Shown here one piece after another: positions 12,208 to 22,783 of a DNA stretch of 64,000 nucleotides. Numbering within the stretch: position 1 is the stretch's first letter; every line of letters begins with the position of its first letter. The stretch comes from Rhea pennata (Eukaryota; Chordata; Aves; Rheiformes; Rheidae): positions 3,943,501-4,007,500 of the forward strand of contig NC_084672.1 of the NCBI RefSeq assembly GCF_028389875.1, given 5' to 3'. Position numbers and translations under genes: made by a program. The notes under the pieces were generated by a model. The model had not been told where the DNA came from and ran no database searches. It was given only the letters and a program-made list of their open reading frames with translations.

Positions 12208-15200
12208 TAGGAATAGTTTCAATTCGCTATTTGGACTCAAACTAACTCTCAGATTAACACACAGGAGGAAAAGCAGAAAACCTTCAAGGCTCATTTAGGC
12301 TGATTCTGCAGCACTTCAGGCAACCAACAGGCTTAGCAGGTCTCCAGCATCACACGCGCTCCGACCGCTTTCCAGATGTTCTCCTTTACTCTCCGCACAG
12401 CAATGTTGTCTTGGCAGACACAAGATTATACTACCGCCTCCGCTGTGCAGACAGGAAAAAAGCAGGACAGAGAGTGCAAGCATCTCTTTCTGTGTTACAC
12501 AGTGCATCATGCCATGACTGGGAGTAAGTCTACGTGCTCCGAGATTCAGCTGCTGCCTATAACCTCACGCACACACTGATGTAAAGATTTTAAGGTTTAC
12601 ATGAGGCTCTCATGAGAAACCAAGCAGTTTGCAGCAGTGGTGATGCATACACTGATTTTCCCTTCCTGCTCTCTTTAGCAGAAAAAAAAAATTATAAGCA
12701 AAGATATTCACAGTAACAAAAGCAAGTTCCTGCCCTTCACATTTAAGGCAACAAAATCAATCATGCAGACATAGGAAGAAATAACAGCACGGATCTAATC
12801 TAGAGGCCATCTACGGGCACATCCAGCAGCAGTAGGCTGTCTACTTCCACTCCCATAAAGGAGTCTGGTTCTTCCTGTAGACTTTTAAGTGGATTTCACA
12901 CGTAGCCAGACTGACAGCCTGGACGTCTCGGTTCCCAGGTAAGCACAAAACAGAGAGCAAGGGCAGGAGCAGAGAAAGTTCGGGGCCCTCCCCTTAAAGC
13001 CCTGGGCCACGTTTGCAAATGAAGCACCTCCACACAAGTGGGGTGCGACGCTGGATGCTCCGAGCCCTGTGCCCCTGAAAGAGGCAGTTTCAAATGTGAC
13101 CTTGCTTACTATTAGCTAAGCAAAGCTGTCACCGCTTGATCACTTGCGAAACGTTCCATAAGAAACGGCATTGGCTCCCAAGCAGTGTCCGTGGTTAAAA
13201 TGACCCTTTCACACCTGCAGGAAAAGGGGGATTACAGCATTGCTCACCCCGACAACTCCACTGTGATTCACAGAATGGTGGTGCAGGCAGCAGCTTGTCC
13301 ATCCCGAGCCCTGCCCCAGCCGATGCGCTCACAGAGTCACCACTGTCATAGGCTGCTTCTTTCACAGCAAAATAAAGTCCTGTAAGCTGCAGAGTCCCCA
13401 TGGCACTTTTGAAGCTGCACTAGTCTGCTCCAAATGCCAGGTCAGGTCATTACACTGTGGCTACTCTTTTGCCCTCTGGTTTCAATATTTGCATCCTTTT
13501 CCACTCATGCTGTATATGTCTATCTCTGCTTCTCTGTACAGTTGGAAGTGGCTAGCTTACAGCAGACTTGCCTCAGAAGTTGTAAAGGTTCATTCAGGTA
13601 ATATCTCTGAAGTTGCGATAAGATTTCAAAGAACCATTGCTGGCATCTTGTCCCGAATTAGGGAATACTATATACATTGCAATACAACACACCTTTTCAA
13701 TACTCATTTCTAGACTTAGGAGGAGAGAAAGCATTTGAAAGAGAGACCGATTCCACCTCAGACACAAGCAATGGGCACGCGAACGTTCTTGGACTTTGAA
13801 TACAATTCTTATTAAAAGAGAGATAAAGCTCCCTATTCTTGCATTTCAGGAGACAACGATGGCTCTTCTACATCTCTGCTGAACTGTCTCCTAGAAACTC
13901 ATAGGAGAATTAATTCCTAGCTGTAAAATTTTCTAAGATTCAAAGAAACTAACCAACCACCAGAAAGGAGGCATATCTCTATCAAGTTCTAGATGTTCAC
14001 ATGGTGATATCTTCAGCCTTCTATTTTATTTCCTACAAGAATCATATTGTGTCAACTCCATTATATTATGCAGAGTTCTTTAACCAGGTTTAAAATAACC
14101 CTGTTTCATGACAGACTGCAGCCTCCCCCGTATCCCTGCCTGCTTTGCACATGGAACGAGATTTCCTTCTGTTAATTAGTGTACTGGGAACAAACCTGGG
14201 TGCAGGGAAGCAGGGTTTGAGGAAGCAAGGGAGATGCCAACTACACTCGAAGCAGAGCCACAGGATGCTCTGCCAGCACCAGCGAGTCGAGCTGGCAGCA
14301 TTGCAGCGGGCTCCAAGTGGCCCACCGCTGCACGGCAGCTTGCTCACGCCCAGGGCGCGTGGGCACCCTGCTGCAATGCAGCTGAGAGCCAGTGCAGATG
14401 AACAAAGCAGCAGAGGAGCGGCGAGCAGGCGCAGGAAGGTGAGCCCTTGCTGCCATACTTCACATTTGCTTGCTAGAGAGCTGTAAGCACGTTCTCCACA
14501 TGGAAGATCTGGCCAAACATACAGCTGCCAGGAATAAAAAGACAGGAGATTTTAAGGCTATTGAAGGTGACCAAGGCACAGGTGTACATCCTTCCTGCAC
14601 TGCACTGGCCAGTGAAAGGAAGCAGGAGGCTGCATCTAGACCATCAATAACAGCGTGTAAATAGGGTCAGATGTAGCAGCTGAATGACTCACTGCATTCC
14701 CGCAGCCAAGTTGTGCAACAGGATCCAAACACAGAGCAAGGACCAGCTAACTTTGGGAGTGGACTAACTAGCTAATGACAATTATTCCTGGCAGGAATCA
14801 AATAGTCTCAAAACCAAAATGAGTTTAAATATGTACAGTATGCTTAAAAAGAGCAAATCCACTGGGGTAGCACTAGATCTTAAGTTCTCCTCGAACCACT
14901 TTGTCAGGCTTCCAGAACTGTTTATCATATAAAACTAACACATGCATGTAGGTATAGAAGCTTATACCAATAAGCTTTGTATGCCTCCAGTTAACCGGTG
15001 TAACTGAACATATATACGTAACAGAAAAATGTTAGAAAGTCCTCACAAGAAAAATCGAACTCATGATGTAGAAAATATGATTTCATACCTTTTTTCTTTC
15101 TTACGTCATTATTTATCTATGAACTATTTTGTTTATTTTCTGTATCTTTAAACATTGAGAAAAACTTGTCAAATCCCTAATATACTTAACATTTGCTAGT

Positions 15201-15798
15201 CATTAATGCAGATCAAAATTCTTCTCACAGTTTATAGCTCAGTATTCAAGTGGAGATAATTTCTTTCAGAAAAAAACTCAGAAGACAGAATTTAGCAATT
15301 TTAAAGATACTTAATAGCCAAATGCTCCTGCCTACTATAGAAAGATAAAATGCTAATTAAGAAAAGCAAAAAACAAAAGATCAGTATCACAGAATAAGGA
15401 GAATACATACGGAGAAAGGAAAGAGTTCCCAGAGCTCCCTGTGACGCTGGTGAGAAATGTCTTTGAGTAAGATGAGAAGGCCTCTGAATAAAATACCAGA
15501 TTGTGCTTCATAGTTGCTGATAAAATCCAAAATAAGGCTGCAAAAACATTTATCTTGCACTGAAGCCTGCTTACTCACTACAGAGCGTCAAACACACCTT
15601 CATCCCACACATAAAACGCAGATGCTGCCTCCTGATGAACTGTGTGTTGCAAGGAGGGGGAATACTGTTATACAATAAGCAGAAGGCGATTTCTTGATGC
15701 AGAGACATAACTGGGTTTTGACTCAGAAAAATTCAGGAGTGCATAAGAGCTGAGGATTTCAGTGCTAACAACCATCCAAAAATAATTTGGCTGTTCAG

Positions 15799-15829
15799 AA
15801 AAAAAAAAAATATATATATATATATATAT
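15799..15829 (+). repeat. A12 followed by (TA)n microsatellite
   Basis: Twelve As (15799-15810) followed by about nine and a half TA units (15811-15829). Likely length-polymorphic. Confidence 0.92.
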
Positions 15830-16405
15830 CAGCAGGAAACAACTTGAAGCATATATCCCTTTGAAAGAGGACTTTCTATCTACAGATTTGCAGTATTATA
15901 TAAATGCAGACCTCCTAATCCATACTAACAATAAATCACTGCAAGGCATTCTATCAAAGCTGACAATAAAATTGGAGGAGGCTAGTATCTGTTCAGCCTG
16001 CGAAATTATGCTCTGATTTTAGCAGCTTTCGTACTCTGAATACACACTGTATCAGTGGCTGGGAACATATTTGCATTCACATGCTGAAAAAGTATGGATC
16101 TTGTCAAATATATTTAGGAACTGATGAGATGTGATGCATATCCTGACTAATTCTGTTGATTTTCAGAGAAAATTGTTTTTCAGAGGAGTGCTATTCTTAC
16201 CTCTTGAATAGTCCAAAATCATCCTCCTTACAAGCAAAATTGCTTGTTACTTTTTATAGATTTTCAAAGATTAGAACTCAGATCATTCAAAGACCTTTCA
16301 CATATTCAAATTTCACTGACACACAGGAGAAGCTACCTAAAAAAACTCCCTTAAAAACTTCTGCTCCCAGTGTGAGCAGGAAAGAAAAGAAATTGTTCCA
16401 TTTAC

Positions 16406-16472
16406 CATTTTGTTGATCCATGTTGCTCGCTCTGCACACAGCAGCTTCCTCTGTTCCCACACACCAGTACAT
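16406..16472 (-). CDS. LRRK1: LRRK1 first coding exon (residues 1-22, rest of gene outside window)
   Basis: LRRK1 is a large cytoplasmic ROCO-family Ser/Thr kinase with ankyrin, LRR, ROC-COR and kinase domains, linked in mammals to Rab7 phosphorylation, vesicle traffic and bone resorption. Only its first 22 residues plus one base are here. They read MYWCVGTEEAAVCRASNMDQ followed by QN and end at a GTAAAT donor in phase 1. Human LRRK1 starts with a matching MYWCVGPEESAVC block preceded by ten further residues. Here the in-frame codons upstream contain no ATG and reach a TGA at 16521-16523, so translation must start at 16472. The start has A at -3. Its position just downstream of ALDH1A3 on the same strand matches the human gene order and supports the call. 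Confidence 0.88.
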
Positions 16473-16619
16473 TCTGGGTTGTAGTTGTGAAGGTTCAAGA
16501 AGCAAACTTTCTGCAGCACTTCAACTTGAATAGTGTTGTCAAAACTGAATGACCTCTGTCAAATAAGTGCAGAACAGGGCCACTGCTAGTAAACACCATC
16601 CCGAAGAATCATCATTTCC
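16473..16619 (-). other. LRRK1: LRRK1 exon 2, 5' UTR part with two upstream ORFs
   Basis: A strong acceptor (long T-rich tract, then TTTTTACACAG) ends at 16620, so the exon probably begins at 16619. The 147-base leader holds an uORF at 16586-16615 (9 codons plus stop) and a second at 16495-16599 (34 codons plus stop) that ends 22 bases before the LRRK1 start. A TGA in the LRRK1 frame lies at 16521-16523. Exon boundaries are inferred from splice-site quality alone. Confidence 0.6.
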
Positions 16620-19600
16620 CTGTGTAAAAATAAACAACAAATCAATCTTTCTAGTACACAAATTGCAAGAGGCTTATTCCTCTATACTTATGAGCATAGT
16701 TGTCTAGGTATTACTTTGGAGAAATGTACGCATCATTTTACGAGAATATAAATAAAATTAGTTATATAATAGCTTTGTTAAGAGCATAACATGAATTAAC
16801 ATAGGAGTCTAACAACGTCTTCACTCTACGAAAGATAACGTTTCCAATTTTTCTCAGCCAAAGCTGCTGAGGCTTTGGTTTGAGGGAGTGGGCAGGGCTC
16901 CACAAGCTAATGTAAATTCAAAGCACTGAAACGACGCAATGCAGCTGGAAAAAATCCTAAAAGCAACCTCAAAATCTTTCCCATTCACAAAGCTGACTGT
17001 GACTCTTGTAAGACCCTACCGTGAAAAACTGAAAAACACTGATATGGTTACTGAGATAATCCCCTACAGAAAGAAAACAGAGCTAAGAGAACATGCAAGC
17101 TTCTTTCCCCTTTGCCCAGTCATTTCAGAGAACTCTAATACTATAAAAACAGCAGGCTGCTTCAAATATGGGCACGGAGGCAAATCAGAGCCTTAGGTGC
17201 TCTTAAAGGTTGCCTACTCTTAAATGGCCTGGCATAAGAGGCAGCAGAAGACTGAAGAGCTCAATCTCCTGTGGCACTTCCAAGCTCTTACCACTTTTAA
17301 GCTGCACACCTGTAACTTTCTGTCTTTTAATGAGTCTTCCACAGAGATTAAGACTATGGGTTTATGAGTGAATTTGCAGTGTGTGCCCAGCTGGCATCAC
17401 TGTTCCTTCATTTTCTGCTTTCAGTTTCAGTCTGTTAAGGCCTCTCAAACATGACACGATGCCCCTCACCTCTAGTCCTAGTTAGACTTTCCCGTGGCTG
17501 CTGTTGTGATGCTGCAGTTTTGACTGGAGTTAGTCTGGTTTTAATTAAGCCAAGCACACAGGCTCATGTTGGCTAACAAGACCCAAGTATATCGCTAACC
17601 CTGCCTGAACAGGGCTGGTCTCTTGCGTTGGGATCAAAGAGCAAGGAGTGTATAAAAATACACACACCCATCACCATTCTCCAGGCAGGCTCCTGCTCTC
17701 CCCTCGTTAAAGAGGGATTTAACAAGGAGCTGACAATGTTACCAAATTCCCGAATGCTACATCAATAGTTTCTAGGTAAGCATCCGAGTTCTGGGTGCAG
17801 GTACAAAAAAATCAGTTCTGATGACCCTTGCACTGTGCTGGCCAACAGTGCTGTCCCAAAACCAAACTGCATACCTAGCACATGGCACAGCCCTGTCTCC
17901 TGCATGCCAGCGGTGGGGGAAAGCCATCAGCTGTGATTTGGTTCTTTGGTGCTTTTCAAAGGTGGGAAAAATGCTTTGGGTGCCGCATAAAGCAACGCAG
18001 GCTGGGACACCTGGACCAGTCTCCATGCAAGCACTTTAACATGGACCTCCCAGGCAAACACCTCCTCCTTGGTGGAGCAGCATGCCAGCAGCAGGGCATC
18101 CCTCCCTCCTTCCCAGGGTGGGCTGTAACCCTTCCAAGCACAGCAGGGACTGCCACGGTGCCACTCGCACCCTCCAAAAGTTGCCCTAGCCATTTACACA
18201 AACTGCAAGGGACGAAATGTTCTCAGGGCTGAGCAGTTGTCACCTCTGCACCCTCACTATAAATGCACTAAGCAGCTACCGTAAAAATGAATACGTCCCC
18301 ATGCAAAGACCAACAGACTAGCTCCTTTTGGCAGACATGGGGTTTTGTGTGGCATCCCCTCGTGGTACAGCTGGGGCATGCTGTGCACACTTGCAGCAGT
18401 TGAGGGAGAAATACTGGACTGGAGTCAGTATGTACCACAGAGGTTTGAAAATACTCCCAATTTCTGGATTTCTACCCAGCTTACTCCCCAGGCTGACACT
18501 CTGCCTGATACAGTGATTTTGATAATTAGTTCCCTTTCACTGCAACTAGCACACTAAATGCCTTAACCATAAATGTATTATTGCCACAATGCATCCCTAT
18601 AAGGAGTACAGCCTAGGCATTTCTGTATTTCACTACCTTTGCGTAGACAAAGAAGAAATCCTTAAAATGCTTTTACCCAAAGTTTCCAACAACACAAGCT
18701 CAGCTGTAACACTTGCAGACACCATCTTCTGGTTTGATTTTGGGATAAAAGACTCCTGGAGAAAGAGTGTTACTTGGGATCCTACAGGTTGGGCAGAAGC
18801 TCATTTCGAAGGAGTGGGACCAAGAAGGAATACATCCCAATTCACATATTCCCAGTTTCTCTCCTGAAACTCTACTATTGACAGCTTTTAGCTAATGTCT
18901 AGAGAAGTTCATTGTGGAGCACCTCCCAAAGCTCAGTTGAGGCTTCTGTTATTCCTCGGCTCGTCGCCCTCAACTGCAGGCCATCCAGGCGAGGAGCCTG
19001 GGCAGCTCAGGCCCCGGTGGGACACACAGTGCTGGGGGACACGCAGACCACCTGGGTGGCTCTGCAGGTACGGTCATCACGAAAGGAAACAGAAAAAGGA
19101 GAGCTGGACCCAAGCTGGCTCTTGGAGTGCCCCCAGCATGTGCTCCTCAGCACATCCAACCATGCCTGTACCATCTTGAGATCTTCCTCTTCGCTCCTCC
19201 AGCCAAGCCAGACTCGCTGCGGGTATATCCAGGCACCCGGACGTGTCCCAGCTTACCCGAGGTCACCTCCCAACTCAAGCGAGCTCTCCAGAAACAAGTT
19301 CTTTGCTCGAACCACCTACTCTTTCTCGAGAAGCCCACTTAGCGTTAGGAGCCGCGTTAGGCGCGCAAGGAAGGTGGATGACGCCATCGCAGGTGCCCGC
19401 GGCCCGGGGGCTCGATGACGGGCCCCCGAGGGAGGCACGGCGAAGCACGCCTGGGCGTCGCAGCTCCCCAACCGCGGAGCTGCGCCCGCCGCCTCGCCGG
19501 GGACCTCCCCGCCGAAGAGCTATGCAAATCTCCGGGCCCGTCCAGGAGATCGCGGCTTTGGGCAGCTCCGCGCGGAAAAGCTGCAGAGAGGCGGCAAACC

Positions 19601-20252
19601 ACCGCTCCCGTCCCCGCGCGCGGCCGAGGCGCGGAGGGAGAGCAGAGCCCAGGCGCCCCGAGCTCCGCGCTCGCACCCGGCTTCCCCACGTCCCTTCGGA
19701 CCATCCCGGCTCTTCCTTCCCCTCGGCTAAAGCCAGCGGGCCCAAGCCCCGCTCCGCTCTGCCTGGCTTTCGCTGCCAGGCAAAAAACATCCGCGGAGAC
19801 AGGGAGGGAAGAGGGGGATGAGGAGAGGAGGAGGAGGAGGAGGAGGAGGAGGAAGAGGAGGAGGAGGAGGAGGAGGAAGGCCGCGGGGCCGGCAGCGCCG
19901 CGCGCGTTACAAACGGCCCCAACGGCCGCGTCCCCGCGTGGCGCCGCGCCGCCCTTACATAAATATAAGATTTTGTTTTGTTTTGTTTTTCTTCCTTACG
20001 GCTCCCCTCGGGCATTTCCTTTGCCTCCGCCGGCTCCCGGGACGGGGCAGCGGCTCCCCCCCACCCCGCGGCGGCGGCAGCCCCCTCAGCCGCCCTCAAA
20101 AAGTTCCGTCTAAACTTTCGGCTTTTTTCTTTTTTCCTGCTTTTAAACCCCTTTTTGTGCGCCCCATCCGTCCCCCCGCCAGCAGCCCGCCCGGCGCAGC
20201 CCGCGCCCCCCTCGGCGCAGCCCCGGCGCGGGGCAGGTGCCGGCCGCGCTAC
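16620..20252 (-). other. LRRK1: LRRK1 putative intron 1
   Basis: Sequence between the candidate exon 1 donor and the strong exon 2 acceptor. The upper 1 kb is CpG island and the rest is moderately AT-rich. No exon-like sequence was recognised. Its boundary on the exon 1 side depends on which donor is used. Confidence 0.45.
19801..19880 (+). repeat. (GGA)n purine-rich repeat
   Basis: Imperfect GGA/GAG array of roughly 80 bases on the plus strand (CCT on the minus). Such homopurine tracts can form triplex or G-quadruplex structures. It lies on the downstream side of the LRRK1 CpG island. Confidence 0.9.
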
Positions 20253-20261
20253 CTCCTGCCT

Positions 20262-20262
<1 letters not shown>

Positions 20263-20296
<34 letters not shown>

Positions 20297-20315
20297 TCCT
20301 CCTCCTCCTCCTCCT
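20263..20315 (+). repeat. (CCG)n-(CCT)n compound trinucleotide repeat
   Basis: About 11 CCG units followed by about 6 CCT units on the plus strand, read as AGG then CGG on the LRRK1 strand. It lies just upstream of the candidate exon 1 donor, so it may be in the LRRK1 5' UTR. Confidence 0.92.
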
Positions 20316-20457
20316 GCGGCGGCGCCGGCCGGCCGCCTCGCTCTGCGGCGCGGGAGGCGGAGGGAGGAAGGAAAAGGGAGCGGGGCTGAAGCGCGGCGGC
20401 GCCTCCTCCGCCACCGGGCCCGGCGGCGCCGGGTCGGGACCCGCCCGCCCGCCCGCG

Positions 20458-20512
20458 GCCGCCGCCGCCGCCGCCGCCGCCTCAGAGGCCTCCGCGCACG
20501 CGCGCGCGCGCG
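20458..20512 (+). repeat. (CCG)n and (CG)n tracts
   Basis: About eight CCG units at 20458-20481 and an alternating CG run at 20499-20512 within the LRRK1 island. Alternating CG can adopt Z-form DNA. Confidence 0.88.
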
Positions 20513-20541
20513 CCCCGGCCGCGCCGAGGGGCTCCATGTTG

Positions 20542-20563
20542 TGGCGGCGGCGGCGGCGGCGGC
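20542..20563 (+). repeat. (GGC)n repeat
   Basis: About seven GGC units next to the ATG at 20537 (minus strand) in the LRRK1 CpG island. Confidence 0.88.
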
Positions 20564-20720
20564 GACCCCGGCCCGCGCCTCGGCCCCGCCTCGGCCCTCG
20601 GCGGGCCGCCTGCTCCGGGCGGGTCCCGCGCGGAATCGCGCCGTTTGCGGGTTCTTAGCTTTTTTTTTTATTTTATTTTTTTATATATATATTTTTTAAT
20701 TTCCCCCTAGCGAAGGCCCA

Positions 20721-22759
20721 CGCTTCCCCGCACAGGCCTGGCCCGAGCGTCAACAGGGTTGATCCGAGGTTGTTTCTTTGAAAGCTGCTCCTCTCCCAGT
20801 TCCTGGAACAAGCCTACTCCTTTGGGGGGAAAAAACAGAAGAAAAACAAAGCAAGATTGCCCCCTTTCTTCGCCACGCGTTACGGTCTCCCTGCGGCTCC
20901 TCTCTTTCCCCGTCGCGCACCCCTCCGTCCCCGGTTACCAGGAAACTCGCCCAAGCCCTGTACGGCTTTCCGTCGGACCCGCAACGGGAACGCCGCTTTG
21001 GCATGCCTTTTATTTCCCTGTTCGCGATGATTCCTTATGTGACCTGCGCGGCTTTTTTTCTCCCCTGGCCCCACGCAAGAAATGGGCCTTTGATGATTGC
21101 TTGAGGATGGCGAAAGCTGTAGCCATCCTCTCGACTAGCTCCTGCAGTCTGGGGTTCGTGTGAGGGCGTTTCTGGGCTGTGACTGCGGAGAGGGACAGGG
21201 AGGATGGGTCTTCGTCGGTGCTTTCACTTGGGTTTGAGTGCCCACGAGCTCCGCTGTTAGCTGCAGCCCCTTTGGCATCCTCGTTGCTCATCTGGTGCCC
21301 TTCACACCTCCTGCCCAGACCACTGTCTTTTCACGCCTCGCAGCCTGGCTCTTACCCAGACCTTTCCTACAGCATGTTCAGCCCAATTGTTTGAAAAAAC
21401 ACTAACATCACTTGGTTTTGTCTTTATTTCAGTAAACACTGTTTATTCTGCAATTTCCCCGAACAAGAATTTCTCCAGAGAGTCAAGCTAAAAAGCTTTT
21501 TCTTTTTTTTTTTCTTTTTTTTCCCCTAAATTTCCTCCCAGGCTCCCTGGCTTATGGCTCCATCGATTATGTCACTCATGATCATTTCTTTGCATCTCCA
21601 GCCTTCACCCTTCTGATGTTTAGCCTCACCGTTTCCGAGCGAGGCTGTTTGCAAGTGCAGGAAAAACTCAAGGGGCTTGCCTTAGCCTAGGTAGGGAGCT
21701 GACAGGTATTTGTGTTTTTCTCACACCCACGTACCAGGCGCGAAGAAAGAATGCTGGGCGAAAGGCAGCAATATCAGCACGTTCTCGCTCCCTGTCCGCA
21801 TGGCAGATGGAGGAAATCAGATCGGAATGGGAAAGGGTGGAGCGGAGTCACACGAGTGCTGGATGTGTCTCACGGGGCTTAGCAAACCAAAGCAAGGCAG
21901 GAAGCCTCACCTGGCAGCACGGTCCCCAGCCCCTTCAGTGTTCCCTTTGAGGTTCACACCTGAAGGGGAAAAGGATCCATCCTACTCTGAACTGCAAGAA
22001 GTTGTGCTTGCCCCTGCGAGCTGCAGCTCTGCTCACCTCCTCCACCCCATTTACTGGAAATGGCACAACCTACAAAGAAAACTGCTTAGATGGTAACACA
22101 CATACGATCCAGCTTTTATTCGTAGAGCGCTGACCACACTTCAGCACTTTACTTCCCTTGTCTTTTTTGAAAGAGGCTATTCTTCACAAAATGCAGAAGT
22201 GAATTCAAATTCAGACTCCTTCCCAGCCCCCCAGTGAGATACCGAGTCCCCACATTCAGATACTGAGTCCCCACATTCACAGGCACACGAACACACACTG
22301 CGTTCAGTCCTGCCATGTGTAAAAGGTACCTTGAAGTCACATTGCCCCTTGTGAGCCCAGGGCACGTTCCTGTTTGGGCAATCCTGCTGGGTCATTGAAG
22401 CGAGGGGAACAGACAGAGCGCTGTTCTGAGACGAGCCCCCTGCAACCACAGCAATGCAGGCCCATTTTGTTTTAGAAGCGTGAAACCTTAACCCTTTCCA
22501 GGGTTCGTTTTTACTGACACAATGGGCCAAATTCAGAGATAAAAGAAAAACAGCGACAGGAGGATCGAGTTGAGTGGAAGTAGTGTGCTGCTGGAAGGGG
22601 TCGTAAAACTTGCATTAGAGGGACCAGAATTTTCTTAAGGCACTAATCAGTGTACACAAAAGAGGATTACAGTTACTTAAAAGGAATAAAGTCAGTAGAA
22701 GTGTCCCCCCCCCTCAGTCATCCTTCCTGGGCAATATCAGAATATAGCATATAGAAACC
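20721..22759. other. Intergenic gap between ALDH1A3 and LRRK1
   Basis: About 2 kb separating the ALDH1A3 poly(A) signal from the LRRK1 CpG island. The part nearest the island (20.75-21.1 kb) is still CpG-rich. It includes a T-rich run at about 21498-21523 and a two-copy 21-base tandem repeat at 22239-22280. No gene was recognised. Confidence 0.55.
22239..22280 (+). repeat. 21-base tandem duplication
   Basis: Two adjacent copies of a 21-base unit containing GAGTCCCCACATTCA, differing at two positions (one C/T and the last base). It looks like a recent local duplication in the intergenic gap. Confidence 0.85.
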
Positions 22760-22777
22760 ATACCACAAAGTTAAACA

Positions 22778-22783
22778 TTTATT
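22778..22783 (-). terminator. Candidate distal poly(A) signal of ALDH1A3
   Basis: Minus-strand AATAAA, followed within about 10-30 bases by a GU-rich stretch (TTTGTGGTATGGTTTC) as expected for a downstream element. Cleavage would fall near 22755-22765. It lies about 2.7 kb after the stop codon and about 2 kb before the LRRK1 CpG island. Confidence 0.55.

Larger units (their letters stand above)
1..16405 (-). other. LRRK1: LRRK1 intron 2 (first part), no further exon recognised
   Basis: After the phase 1 donor at 16405 I looked on the minus strand for the ankyrin-domain coding sequence expected next in LRRK1 and did not find it. The next exon therefore probably lies outside the window. The stretch holds simple repeats, one CR1-like fragment and a CpG-rich patch, each listed separately. 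A very short or divergent exon could have been missed. Confidence 0.55.
20253..20650 (-). other. LRRK1: LRRK1 putative non-coding exon 1
   Basis: Lies in the CpG island upstream of the LRRK1 start exon. The best nearby donor is GAG|GTAGCG, with the last exon base at 20253. The 5' edge is a guess, placed just inside the AT-rich block at 20660-20700. It contains several trinucleotide tracts. An ATG at 20537 opens a long frame, but splicing at 20253 to 16619 would stop it within exon 2, so I treat the exon as 5' UTR. Alternative donors, such as GTAAGC at about 19256, are possible. Confidence 0.4.
19300..20720 (-). promoter_or_regulatory. LRRK1: CpG island promoter of LRRK1
   Basis: About 1.4 kb of extremely GC- and CpG-rich sequence with GCC, CCG, GGC and GGA arrays. 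It sits about 4 kb upstream of the LRRK1 start exon and about 2 kb past the ALDH1A3 poly(A) signal. On the minus strand a TATATATA-containing AT block (20660-20700) borders the upstream edge. The promoter assignment rests on CpG density and position. The exact start sites are unknown, and the weaker CpG content extends to about 18.95 kb and 21.1 kb. Confidence 0.65.

Noticed and set aside
12896..13093. Possible LRRK1 exon with an acceptor-like TTTCAG and a downstream GT
   Set aside because: The translation has no similarity to LRRK1 or another family I recognise, and its frame does not continue sensibly from the phase 1 donor at 16405.
19415..20699. Long plus-strand frames across the LRRK1 CpG island
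   Set aside because: Arg/Pro/Ala low-complexity products of trinucleotide repeats with frames open on both strands; no evidence of a plus-strand gene.
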